From assembly GCF_003286085.1 (NCBI RefSeq), contig NW_020825497.1, positions 62,001-126,000 of the forward strand: a stretch of DNA of 64,000 nucleotides, given 5' to 3'. The notes beneath the pieces were generated by a model that was given only the letters and a program-made list of their open reading frames with translations, searched no databases and was not told the origin of the DNA. Shown here piece by piece: positions 33,752-44,713 of this stretch (its first letter is position 1; each line of letters opens with the position of its first letter). A program made the position numbers and the translations under genes. This stretch comes from Drosophila persimilis (lineage: Eukaryota; Arthropoda; Insecta; Diptera; Drosophilidae).

Positions 33752-34537
33752 GAAATATTTTAAAACTTCGCACCGCCCACTTCCGCCCCACAAAGAACGA
33801 AAATCTGGGGCATCCACATTTTTAAAGATACGATAAAACCAAAAACGCAGAATCGTAGAGGATGTTTATAAGTATGTTCTAGAATGTAAGATCTTAACCA
33901 GATCGTATAATTATTATAGCCAGAATCAATAAAACAATTTCATTCTTTCTCGCTCTGTCTCTCTCTAACACACAGGTTTCATGGTCGGTTTTGCCAATTG
34001 CAAAATTTGAGTTGAAGATATGAGTATCCACACTCCTGTGATATCGGACCTTGACGGTTTCGTGTCCAAATTTCGGCACACCCCCTTCCGCAAATCCACA
34101 AATCTCAGAGACTATTATCGCTAGAGTAACTAAATTTGGTATCCGCACTTCCGTTAGATCTCACTATAAAGCGTATATCTCAGAATTTCGCCCCACCCCC
34201 TTCCGCCCCCACAAAGGACGAAAATCTGTTGCATTCACAATATTGCACATTCGAGAAAACTAAAAACGCAGAATCATAGATAACGACCATATCTATCAGA
34301 TTGCTGAATCTGGATCAGATCGGATCATTTTTGTAGCCAGAAGCAAGAAATCAATTTGCGGTGGCTTCGCAGCGCCCGACGTCACGCTCAGACTGATTTT
34401 CTGTCTCTCTCGCACGCACTCTTTGTCGTGTCGTTTAATATTAGCGGCCTCTGCCGGAGGAGAGCCATACTGACTAAGTATCGGGTATAAATGTAGAATT
34501 GCGGTGTCCGCAGCAACTCACAGCGTTCCCCCTCGTT
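33752..34537 (+). mobile_element. DINE-1/Helentron, 5'-truncated and degraded
   Basis: It starts within the first CCGCCC subrepeat and ends in the 3' hairpin and CCCCCTCGTT. It has more indels and substitutions than the arrayed copies, so it is probably older. Confidence 0.85.
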
Positions 34538-35033
34538 TTAAATTTGGTTGTTGCGAGGAGGCGGAATCTCTTCACGAACTCTCGCCATTTTGCTGCTACT
34601 TGTCATGAGAATTGGAAAAAACATTGAAACAAAGAAAGGATCTGCCACCACTAATGGTTATAATTGCACCCCGGCTATCATCTTTTCACGCAATGATCAG
34701 AATTATAGAACAAATTGTCTACATCCATGTTTAGCTAAACTTTTGTTTTCTCCGTTTTTTTCTTACTCACTCATATTAAAACCAAATTGAATCCATCAAA
34801 AGTCAATAAGTAAAACGATTACCTGGGAAAAGATTATAAATAAATGAGCTTGTGCTCCTTATCGGTGATGTTCGACTGAATTAAGCATTTTGGCTGATAT
34901 ACTTGACTCGAGAGCTGACACACTGATAATGTTATCGCCAGATTTCCCTCAAAACATTCCTTTAAAATCACAGTCACATTCCTATCAAATCACAGTCAAA
35001 AGGTGCAATGCCTTCAATCGAAAAAGTATTAGC
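34538..35033. promoter_or_regulatory. Upstream region of the NRF-type gene
   Basis: It contains no supported gene. The 150 bp before the start codon hold repeated TATCAAATCACAGTCA-like motifs (about 34965-35000). These could be promoter elements, but no TATA box or initiator can be fixed by eye. Confidence 0.3.
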
Positions 35034-35930
35034 ATGGTGAACGTTTTAAGCAGTCTACTTGTCTGCGGACTGGTACTTGTCAGAGCCGCACAACTGAAAG
35101 ACGGAGATGTCATGCAAGATTACCAGCGTTTAAAAAGGCTCTGCCCGCTGGGAGTCGAGTTTGCTGAACACTTCTGTAATGCATCGCTCCCGGACTTAGA
35201 TCTATTCCACACCCGAATACCCAGTCAGGAGGATCTGTTGTGTTTCGCGGACATGGCGCAGTTCATGCAGGCGCTCACTGCTGGAAAATTATGGGCCCTT
35301 AAGAGTAAGTAAATAATGAAAATTATATTCAAGTGAATGAGAACTGAAGTTGACGAATTTTGTGAGCAGTGATCGATGCTTGGGGCTCCATTCCCTCAGG
35401 AGTGCTGTCCGGCAATGCCTACCATCTGGGTAACTTTGATGAGTGTGTCAAGATCAGCGAGGAGATCACCAGTAGTGACAGCATACATGGAAAGTACTGT
35501 TTTCTAAATGTACCCGCCGTATCCATTTCGATCAAGATCGCATCTTGCTTTCCGGCTTCCTGCTCTGCGGCACATATGGATACGTTTCTGGAGCAGTTAA
35601 TGCAGAATTTGTTGAACTCAAGCAGCACAAATATAAAATTCAGCGAGGCCAGCTGTCAGACAAGTGAATCGAAACCTTGGGATGGAATGACCATTTTCAC
35701 AGTGTAAGTTAAGACCGTATCATAATCAAATTCTGTCACACATACTATGGATTGCAATGTACTTCTTGGCTTGAAGGGTACTATCGTGGGTCTATGCACG
35801 CTCAACGACTACTTTCTGTGCCAGGATCAGAGTGAGTAACGGAGAGAACGGAATGATTTACAAAATGATTTAACTCGAATTTGCCTACCAGGTAGTATCG
35901 CTGCGACTGTGAAGATTTGCTCGGCACGGT
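35034..35930 (+). pseudogene. NRF-type acyltransferase gene, exons 1-4, 5' part
   Basis: The product resembles insect nose-resistant-to-fluoxetine proteins, multi-pass acyltransferase-3 membrane proteins linked to lipid transport and uptake. Exon 1 (35034-35304) starts MVNVLSSLLVCGLVLVRAAQ, a signal peptide, followed by CPLGVEFAEHFCNASLPDL. Exon 2 (35370-35701) has AWGSIPSGVLSGNAYHLGNFDEC and the Cys pattern CFPASCSAAHMD of the NRF domain. Exon 3 (35777-35831) reads GTIVGLCTLNDYFLCQDQ. Exon 4 begins at 35892. The three introns are 60-75 bp with GT/AG ends; the second needs the donor at 35702 to keep frame. Exon 4 is cut at 35930 by a BEL element and resumes at 41993. The catalytic membrane domain is missing, so the gene is dead as a whole, though its N-terminal frame is clean. 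Confidence 0.78.
35926..35930 (+). repeat. Target-site duplication, left copy (ACGGT)
   Basis: ACGGT precedes the LTR start TGTAGCGCC. The same five bases follow the other end of the element at 41988-41992, and a single ACGGT is found in the uninterrupted copy near 21173. Five bases suits BEL/Pao integration. Confidence 0.9.
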
Positions 35931-36186
35931 TGTAGCGCCATTTGGCTAATAATAATTGTTATTAGGATCGTATTTTATGAAGTCTAGTGTAAGTTAGGCT
36001 AGGGCAAAGCGGGAGCGCAATAAAAGCTCGCTCTCTCGCTCTTGGCGAATTCGCCCCGCTTCGCCACCGTAGGTAAGATAGGCGCAGAAGAAATTGTTTG
36101 AATATAGGAAGAAAAGAAAAATACAAATTTGCAGTCACCCAAGTTTTTCGGTATCTTTTATTTAGAAAAACTATTCTAAAATTTCA
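35931..36186 (+). repeat. 5' LTR of the BEL/Pao element
   Basis: 256 bp, TGTAGCGCC to ATTTCA, with a possible poly(A) signal CAATAAAAG near 36020. Its last 100 bp match the end of the element at about 41835-41987. Confidence 0.88.
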
Positions 36187-37324
36187 TGGCGCCCCCGGGT
36201 GGACTTGCAATTTAAACGTACTAATTCAAGTGGAGTGCAAAAGTGACAGTGAAACAGTGGAGAATAGATCAATAGCCAAAATCTATTATACCTACATGTA
36301 CATGCATATGTGCTGCAGCTAAATTGCCAAATTGACCGCGACGTGTGTGCAAAGAATTCAACAAACAAAACTAAAAATCACCGCGTCGGTCGTGCAATAC
36401 CCTGTCTGCAGCTATATACCAAAGGAGATATATACATATACCATCTACCAAAGGAGATCCAAGTGGAGCATCCAGCATAAGAAGAGGAGAGTACAGCATC
36501 TGGAATTTCCAATCTTATCAAGAGGTGTTTGTGCAAAAAATTGAAAGCTCGAGTGAAGACGAAAAGATAAAAAAAAAAAACTCGCAATTATTGTCTTGTG
36601 CTGAAACAATTGCACCTCGCTTTCAATTCTTGGCACATACGTATGACATAGTAGAGCTCGATTGCATGCTGTAGTTAGAGTTGAGCATATATATTAATAC
36701 ATATATACATATGTACATCTAACCCTCTTGGGCGCAATAACTACACATATAACTCATTTTAACTGCAATCGCTGTCACCCCTTTCCCCTTTCTCGTTTTC
36801 GTAGTGTCAAATATATGTATAGTTGGGTCGTTGGCCAAGCACGCATACCAATACGCAGCTGCAGCGGTGAATTTTTTCGTCTCGCTTTCGCTCTTCACCG
36901 TTGCTTATCGTTGTTCTTTTGTTTGGCGCGCTTGATCCAAACCAAACACCAAGTGACGCGCTACCCTGTTTTCGTCGGGTATATTCGTTTGGTGTCAGTA
37001 GGATCCAACTATCAATTAAGACAAAGTCGTGCCTCGCAAATCAATTTAGCGTCGATCGTTGTCGGTGCATACGTATACACAACATCCATTCTTCAGAACT
37101 ACAGCGGTGACATTTTTCGTTTTCGCTTGTCACCATTGCTGTTCGTTGCTATTCTTGTGTGGTTTTCGTGTACGCGCCAGCCAAGCGACACTCTACCCTA
37201 AATTTTTCGGGTATATTGGTTTTTCACCTAGTTTGGGTACAATTACCCATTATTTCATTGAGTGCCTCGGCATTAAATACGATTATTAAAAACGATCTTT
37301 CGCCTTCAGTTGCTTGTATTGAGA

Positions 37325-38480
37325 ATCAATATGACCTCAAAAGCCAACAATATCGCCCTTGAAGAGCAGAAGAAAAAGCGCAGTTGCCGTGTCAAAGGCA
37401 TTCGTTTATTAACGGACCGTTTAGAAGCGGGGGATATTCCACTGGTATTGACGGTGCTCGACTGCACTCGAGCACTCGAAACGCTGATGCGTAACATTGA
37501 CACGGCACGCGAACTTCAAGAGAAGATTGAAGATATAGACATTGACGATGAATTTGGAGTCGAGTTGGAAGAACTCTCAATTGTCACAAAGGCAAAATTA
37601 ATGTCTCTCATTTGCGCATTAAAGACAGCTGATGAGACAATACCGGCAGTACCAGCTTATGGTGGCCCAACTCGTGCTCGCCTTCCGAAGTTAGCTCTGC
37701 CGCAGTTCAGCTGCAACTTTTCGGACTTTAAAGACTTCATAGGTTTATTTGAGACTCTAGTTCACAATGACCAAAGCATTCCAATTATCGAAAAGTTCAA
37801 CCATTTGCTTTCGTGTCTCTCCGGTGAAGCGTTGGGAACAGTTAGGGCATTCCAAGTAACCGAGACAAACTACGAGAAAGCAATGGCTAGCTTAAAACGG
37901 GTCTACGATAATTATTGTCCCTATTTAGTCTTCCCAAAATGACCCAGCAATCAGCATCGTCCTTAAGGAACCTTATCGATACTGCCTCATCCATATATGG
38001 TTCGTTGTTGTCGATGATAAAAAGATCTCGAATGCGATGATTATTCATCTCGTCTTGAGCAGAGTCGATCCGGTGACCAAAGAGAAATGGGAAGAACAGC
38101 TCGATTATGACAAACTTCCACTTTGGACGGACTGTGAAAAGTTGCTTAATCGCAGACATCAGCATCTTTCGGCCGAAAATTCGGACAAACCAAAGCAGGA
38201 GCAGAAAGCTGTGCCAAGCAAGCCGCATAATCGGAGCTCATTCGCGTGTTCCACCGCGAATACCAAAAACCAACAATGCAGCTACTGCAATGCGAAAGGC
38301 CATTTGTTGACAGATTGCAGTCCATTTGGTCGGCTGGCAGTAATGCAAAGGTTCGAATTCGCAAAAACTGCATCCTTGTGCATCAATTGTCTGCAGCCAG
38401 GCCACTCTGTAGTACGATGCAAAGCTAAGAAGGGTCGAGTGTGTGGCTGCTCACACCATACCTTATTGCATAGGTACACA
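37325..38480 (+). CDS. BEL/Pao gag region (fossil part)
   Basis: It begins near MTSKANNIALEEQKKK and includes a capsid-like stretch (LPQFSCNFSDFKDFIGLFET) typical of the BEL/Pao gag family that also appears in many insect genomes. It ends in two CCHC-type knuckles (CSYCNAKGHLLTDC and CINCLQPGHSVVRC). These would bind the element's RNA in the particle. The element is not intact. Confidence 0.75.
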
Positions 38481-38579
38481 GTGGCGAATAAAAGTCTAGC
38501 GTTACCATCACCCCCAGAGAATTCTTCTCCTCCTCCCAATCAGAATCAGCCTTCCACTTCGCATGGTCTCCATGCGACA

Positions 38580-41500
38580 GCTATGGATAGAGTTATTCTG
38601 GCTACGTCGATCGTAAGCGCCCGAACAAATAATGGTGAACATGTTTTGGCCCGAGCTCTGCTTGACTCGGGGTCTCAAACCAATTTTATAACTGAGGACT
38701 TAGCACAGCGCTTACAGATCCGTAGGGAGGGGTCGTGTATCAACTTTCTTGGTATTGGTGAATCCAATTCACAAGTCAAGAAAAAGATACACACGGTGGT
38801 GAAGTCGCGAATTACTGGTAGTGAGTTTTCGGTTGATTTCTGGATTCTAAGGTCCATTTCGGGGTATCACCCTGATCAAACACTTAACGTGAGTGACTGG
38901 AAAATCCCGAAGAACTTACCACTTGCAGACCCATATTTCTTCAAGCCACAGAAGATAGATATGTTGATAGGTGCAGAAACATTTTTCGAACTTTTATCTG
39001 TTGGTCAGATTCGACAAGGTCCTGACTATCCAACTCTGCAGAAAACGCTTCTCGGCTGGATTGTGTCGGGCAGATACACTCCAAAGGTGACTGCCACCCA
39101 AGAAGCTAGGAATTGTTTGAGTTGTCGAGAAGAGTCAGTGATCCACATCGACAATATATTACAAAAGTTTTGGTCACTGGAAGAATTGCCGTCTTCAAAA
39201 AAGTCTTTATCTCCTGAACACAAGTTATGTGAAAAGCATTATAGAAGGACTACACAGGTCGTGCATTCAGGTCGGTTTGAAGTAAGACTGCCGTTCAAAT
39301 CAGATCCCAGTATCTTAGGCAACTACTTTGAAGTGGCTAAACGGCGGTTTGTATCGCTTGAAAAAAGATTGTCTCGTGACCCCGAGTTACAGAAAATGTA
39401 CTTGGAGTTCATGGAAGAGTACCTCTCCTTGGGTCACATGTCTACCACAGACAACACAATCCCCAAAACTCCACATTATTTCATTCCACATCAGTGTGTG
39501 TTGAGGCCCCAAAGCACGTCGACCAAGCTCCGCGTTGTTTTCGATGCGTCTTGTAAAACGTCCTCTCAGGTGGCCTTGAACGACATATTGATGGTCGGTC
39601 CTACGATACAGGATGAGCTGTATTCGACATTGCTCCGATTCAGACTACACAGGTACGCCTTGACAGCCGATGTCAAGAAGATGTATCGCCAAGTCTGGGT
39701 CGCTGATGCGGATAGACAATTCCAGCTTATAGTGTGGAGAAGAGACCCGTCTGAGTCCTTGAGAATATACCAGCTCAACACCGTAACATATGGGACTGGA
39801 CCAGCCCCATTTTTGGCTATTCGGTGTTTGAAGAGGTTGAGTGAGTCTGCAAAACTCTCATTCCCTAAAGCTGCTGAAGTTATTGCCTCCGACTTTTATG
39901 TCGATGACATGTTGACTGGTGCTGGTTGCGTAGAGGAGTTAAAGACAATTAAGTCTGATGTGGCTCAGGTTCTTCAAACCGCTGGGTTTGAATTGACAAA
40001 ATGGTTTTCGAACTCACCTGAGGTCACCGCACCGCACAGTTAAACCGATAACGATCTCGGACTCAGAGTCTACTAAGGCGTTAGGAATATCGTGGCTGCC
40101 ACACGAAGACGTCTTTAAGTTCCAAATTGACACGTCAGTTATGGGTCTCCGAGCGACAAAACGGAACATATTATCGGTGACATCAAAGCTGTTTGACCCC
40201 CTTGGCTTGTTAAGTCCTTTAGTAATTAAGGGAAAGATCCTACTGCAGGAGTTTTGGCTTAACAAGCTAGATTGGGATGAGTCAATTCCAATGAACTTGG
40301 AAACAGCATGGAACTTATTAAAAGAATCCTTGGGTCAGTTGGAGAAGATTACCATACCTCGATTTGTGCATACTGATCCCATGTCACCGATTCAAGTACA
40401 TGCCTTTGCCGACGCATCCATGAGAGCTTATGGAGCCTGCGTCTATATCCGTAGAAAAACTGCAGAAGGTTTCAAGGTCTCCTTGTTGACTGCAAAGTCG
40501 AAAGTAGCGCCACTCAAAGCGAAAACGCTCCCAAGGCTTGAGTTATGTGCCGCTCACCTTCTAGCAGACCTTTGTCACCGAATCAAATCCCTGCTCAAGG
40601 TTCCAATTGATAAAATGATATTCTGGTCAGATTCAGAAGTTACTCTTCATTAGATCAGATCCCACCCTTCGTCGTTGTCAACATTCGTTGCGAACCGAGT
40701 AGCGGAGATTCAAGAGTGGTCAAGTGAAGCTACGTGGCGGCATGTGCCAACAAAACAGAACCCGGCAGACATAGTTTCGAGAGGTTGTGACGTAGAGGAA
40801 ATCGTGCAGTCGATCTGGTTTGGTGGACCAGACTTCTTAAAGTTTGAAGAAGAGAGCAAATTAGTTAGTGGATGTAATCGAGGGATACTCGTCACACCAC
40901 AAACTGCTAAGAGTGTTCGTTTTCGTGTTCCGCTTCATCCCAAAATGCAAAGACAAAAGTCTCAACTTTGGAAAAATTCCGTCATCCGTAGAATACGACG
41001 AGGCGTTTCTAAAAATTGTGGCGTTGATTTTTGTGGCCCAGTCTATACGACTCTGAAAATTCGTGGAAGGCCCCCTTATAAGTCCTACAAAGCGTTATTT
41101 GTCTGTTTTGCGTCCAAGGCGGTTCATTTAGAAATTGTCTCCGATTTGACGACTAATTCCTTCTTGTTGGCATTCCAAAGGTTCGTCGGTCGTCGAGGAT
41201 GTCCGCAACGCGTGAACTGCGACAACGCGACAAATTTCGTCGGAGCAAGTCGCCACTTCAGCGAACTGCGGAAGAAAATAGAAGCGGAAGCGGACGCGAT
41301 ACGCGAATTTGCGTCAAGAAGCGGGTGCGAGTTTGCCTTCATACCGCCTCGAGCACCGCACATGGGCGGACTTTGGGAGGCCGGTGTGAAGTCTGCCAAG
41401 GGCCTACTCCTACGGGCAGTCGGAAGCGCTCTCCTCACCGCAGAGGAGCTGGAGACCGTGCTGGTCGGGATCGAGGCGGTACTCAGCTCGCGCCCGCTAG

Positions 41501-41880
41501 GACCCCTAAGCCCAGACCCAAGCGAAGGAGACGCGCTGACTCCCGGGCACCTGCTGACAGACGGGCCGCTCATCGCACCCCCAGCACCCAGGACCCCGGA
41601 CCAGGAGGGTCTGAGCTGTTTAAAGCGATGGCGGCTTGTCTCGTCAGCTAGGCAAATGTTCTGGCAGCGATGGTCCCGGGAGTATGTGCTGGGATTGCAA
41701 ATAAGATGCAAGTGGCACCAGGCGGAATCAAACATCAAAGAAGGCGACCTCGTAATCGTCGCCGAGGACAACCTGCCCCCTCAACAGTGGCTCCTCGGAA
41801 GGGTGGTCGGAACAACCACCGGGCAGGACGGAAGGGTCAGAAATTGTTTGAATATAGGAAGAAAAGTCGCGAAAAATCTA
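38580..41880 (+). CDS. BEL/Pao pol region (fossil part)
   Basis: In order: aspartic protease with LLDSGSQTNFI (about 38660); reverse transcriptase with VVFDASCKTSS (about 39535) and the catalytic YVDDML (about 39900); RNase H with HAFADASMRAYGACVYI (about 40405); and an integrase core starting near CGVDFCGPVYTT (about 41020), with CDNATNFVG and PHMGGLWEAGVK downstream. The wording is typical of BEL/Pao. The region is not intact. Confidence 0.8.
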
Positions 41881-41987
41881 TGAAAACGAACGCACGCACT
41901 CCTTTTTTTCGTCGTCTTAAAATACAAATTTGCAGTCACCCAAGTTTTTCGGTATCTTTTATTTAGAAAAACTATTCTAAAATTTCA

Positions 41988-41992
41988 ACGGT
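41988..41992 (+). repeat. Target-site duplication, right copy (ACGGT)
   Basis: Exact match to 35926-35930. Confidence 0.9.
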
Positions 41993-42115
41993 CAAGTTCC
42001 CGTGCCATCTTCCGCATTGTCGACAGCAAATCGAATCCGAACGTGATCAGTTGTCTTGATGGAACCCGCTGCATGTCCCTGTTCTGGGTGGTTCTTGGAC
42101 ATGGAGTCTATACCC
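41993..42115 (+). pseudogene. NRF-type gene, rest of the exon 4 piece
   Basis: It continues the exon interrupted at 35930 with the start of the acyltransferase-3 domain (IFRIVDSKSNPN, then CMSLFWVVLGHG). It carries one substitution (ACCCGC for ATCCGC) against the copy at 21247. It then passes directly into a LINE 3' fragment, so the remaining membrane domain of the gene is absent. Confidence 0.78.
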
Positions 42116-42745
42116 ATATAGGTGCAACTGTAAATAAAGCCAAGCGTTGGTCCTAGGAGTTTGACGACCCGTACGTTACGAAACAACTGTACATCTCGTT
42201 AGTACGTCCTATATTGGAGTATTATTCTTGTGTGTGGAGCCCGCAGTATAAAGAGCAGCAGGCTGTTATTGAATCCGTGTAAAAGCAATTTTTAATTTTT
42301 GCCCTTCGGAACTTTAACTGGGACTCGGGTAGAATCTTGCTACCCTACCGGTCTAGGCTAAATCTTATTGACCTGCCGTCGTTGCAGCATCGCAGAATAT
42401 GCAATGGCGTAATGTTCGTGCACAAGCTCCTTCTCGGGACTGTTGACTACCAAACTTTCTTGGGTCAGATTGACTTGGCCGTTCCATCTAGACCTACTCG
42501 TACTTTTAGGCCTATCCGTCTACCCATATGTAGGTCTAATTATGCTGATCATGAACCTTTTAGGGTTTTATGCCATATTTATAATTCCCTCTGTCAAACC
42601 CTATCCCCTGAACTGTCTCTAAAACTAATTGCAATATTTATAATCACTTAAATTTAGTAAACTTTTAACTTATCTTTTTCCGCCTTTAGTAACTAAGAAC
42701 CATTATTAACAGATAATTTGTTAATTTAATAAATAAATAAATAAA
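42116..42745 (+). mobile_element. LINE 3' fragment, second subfamily, with (AATA)n tail
   Basis: The C-terminal part of reverse transcriptase (SLVRPILEYYSCVWSPQYKE; one in-frame stop near 42281), a 3' UTR and the tail AATAAATAAATAAATAAA at about 42728-42745. It is about two thirds similar to the 3' coding end of the LINE at 25399, so it belongs to a sister subfamily. Confidence 0.8.
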
Positions 42746-42919
42746 ATGCAGGGCCATGGCGGTCTGGCAGACAGTTTCCTATCCTCGCCATTGTGGCAGC
42801 CTCTCTCGAGACTCGAGACCAATACATATTTTTCGAACTACAACTTTGTAAGTGTTGTTTTGGATAGTTGATAGAAACTAGTGGATTATAACAAATGTAT
42901 AATATTTTATGCTTTGCAG
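42746..42919 (+). promoter_or_regulatory. 5' flank and leader intron of a small gene
   Basis: The first 89 bp match 29298-29441. A splice-donor-like TTTGTAAGTG occurs near 42846 and an acceptor TTTATGCTTTGCAG ends at 42919, just before the ATG. A leader intron of about 70 bp ending at the start codon is likely. Confidence 0.5.
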
Positions 42920-43156
42920 ATGCTTAATTTCTGGTCTGTCATTGGGATCACTATTTTGATGTCGTATGTACTTTATGTTATTATTGAGGCTCATTTTGGC
43001 GGACTCGATAGTCTTCTACGAACCCAGCAGCCACGAGCTCCAAGCGAACAAAAGCAGTCGTCAGTAGATGTCCAGCAGGATCAGTTGAATGACGGAAGGA
43101 ATCTGGATGAACCTGAAGAGCCTAAGGAAGAAGCCACAACGACTGTTTCAGAATAG
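42920..43156 (+). CDS. Small single-pass membrane protein (78 residues)
   Basis: The frame starts MLNFWSVIGITILMSYVLYV. Residues 4-25 form one membrane span or signal anchor, followed by a hydrophilic tail rich in Gln, Glu, Asp and Pro that ends TTTVSE. The upstream in-frame ATG at 42881 would lie in the putative leader intron, so the ATG at 42920 directly after the acceptor is preferred. A poly(A) signal AATAAA lies near 43348. Function and family are unknown to me. At the matching place in the other duplicated segment (29442-31242) the gene is absent and an inverted DINE pair is found. The intact frame, plausible intron and poly(A) signal make it the best candidate for a whole host gene here. 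Confidence 0.55.
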   Translation: MLNFWSVIGITILMSYVLYVIIEAHFGGLDSLLRTQQPRAPSEQKQSSVDVQQDQLNDGRNLDEPEEPKEEATTTVSE

Positions 43157-43359
43157 TTAAATGTAAGATGCTAAAAGTCGTGTTTTGTCTTTCCCATATT
43201 TAGATCCAGTATGGTTTTCTTGTATTCAATGACTTTTCGCCGACCAGACATGTTTAAGTTTGCTATTAAGTTAAGACTTTGAAGCCACTTGAGATATTAG
43301 CTCTTACAAATAACTATTCGACAAGCGCTTTACTCACAAATTCAACTAATAAAAAATTG
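43157..43359 (+). other. 3' UTR and flank of the small gene
   Basis: A/T-rich, with AATAAA near 43348. No further gene seen. Confidence 0.45.
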
Positions 43360-43586
43360 TACTCCATTGTCTATACTTATTGTATTTTTCGTTCTTGTAC
43401 TATAATTATCATGTCAGAAAACGATCCGCAAAAAAAAACGGAAAGAAATTGGTTGATTATTTATGTACATAGAACATATTTTATACGTAATTATACGTAA
43501 GCGCCAGAGTTTATGTCGCAGTCGATGACTGCAGTAGGGATTTTCTCCCTGTTTTGTTTTTTTTTGCATCACTGTTTGCAATTTTT

Positions 43587-43828
43587 AAACCCGATACTCA
43601 AAATGAGTATTGGGGTATATTAGATTTGTGGTAAAAGTGGATGTGTGTAACGTCCAGAAGGAATCGTGTCCGACGCCATAATGTATATATATTCTTGATC
43701 AGCATCAATAGCCGAGTCGATTGAGCCCTGTCTGTCTGTCCATCTGTCCGTCCGTCCGTTCGTCCGTCCGTCCGTCCGTCCGTCTGTCCGTCCCCTTCAG
43801 CGCCTAGTGCTCAAAGACTATAAGAGCT
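43587..43828 (+). mobile_element. DINE-1 5' fragment
   Basis: Same insertion as 31493-31662 but longer, with an expanded run of CCGT repeats at about 43748-43790. Confidence 0.85.
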
Positions 43829-44713
43829 GCTGTGGCGCTACAGACTGTAATCATAAATGGGAATATCCATAGACGGGCGAAAGGGCTGCACACGAGTATG
43901 TCCACTTCCGGGCCGAGTCTTATGCAATCGCTTCGGTAATCGGATCCCAAGAAGAGCCGGCGCCTCCCTTGGCCAACTTCGCAGAGGTAGTCTTGACTCT
44001 GTTTACATATCGGGGCTTGCTCGGGTTGCCCGTGTGGCAAGGGATTGAAATCGGAGGCGTACCCCAACCAGCGCCCAAGAGAGCCCTGAAAATGGATCAT
44101 GGGTCGAGGATCGTGGATCGTGGATGATGACGCTTTTGTTGTGTTGTTTTGATCACTGATCACTGAATCAACACGAGTACAGTGAATATTTAATGATTAA
44201 TTTGCTGCCGCTTCTGGTCGATTCCGTGCCTCCGAAGTGTGTATGCGGGGGCCTGCAATTGGGGGCAACAAAGGCCCCATGCTGCAGCGGAAATGTTTTG
44301 CTGCTGCTGCATGCTCTCCTCCTCCGTTTATCATTGAATAAATTGCAGAACAAATATGCAGCGAAATAGAAATAATAATAATAAATGCAATCACGGGGAT
44401 GAGGGATGAGCAAGTGGCCTCCCGTCCAAACGGAACGGATCGTAATATGGATAAACGGTATATCTGATCGACTGTTAACTCTTGTGTTTGAATTTGACTT
44501 TGAATTTCGAATATTTCGGCATATATTTTCATTGCGGCCAAAAACGGAGAGACGATTCCGTGCATTGCGATTCTGGCATCAACGAAAATAGATGCCCAAA
44601 TGGAAGTGCAAACATCTCTGAGGGGAGGGGTGGAGTGTCGGGCGTGTGGACGTTTGTCTTCTGACAGTGTGTGATTGCATACTGCTTGCTGCTTTCTGCT
44701 CGATGGCTGCCCC

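Larger units (their letters stand above)
31256..34710. repeat. Segmental duplication of host DNA, copy 1
   Basis: It matches 43360-45779 over its length with several indels. It starts at the CATTGTCTATACTTATTG stretch and carries a truncated DINE head (31493-31662), a ~850-bp non-coding part and the two-exon membrane-protein gene. At the right end a shared TAATTGCAC...CGGCTATCA tract (34660-34700) has its partner near 45750. Confidence 0.8.
35931..41987 (+). mobile_element. BEL/Pao LTR retrotransposon (fossil) inside the NRF-type gene
   Basis: It has a 5' LTR (35931-36186), a primer-binding-like TGGCGCC just after it, a leader to about 37300, a gag-pol region and a 3' LTR ending TTTCA at 41987. 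Domain order is gag, CCHC knuckles, protease, reverse transcriptase, RNase H, integrase, which with the motif wording indicates BEL/Pao. The element is broken by about four or five changes but is otherwise well preserved, and the target duplication is perfect. I infer a fairly recent insertion, later than the duplication that produced the exon copy at 21173. Confidence 0.9.

Noticed and set aside
40710-41771. Minus-strand frames opposite the BEL integrase region
   Set aside because: They are antisense shadows of a GC-rich coding stretch and carry no motif.
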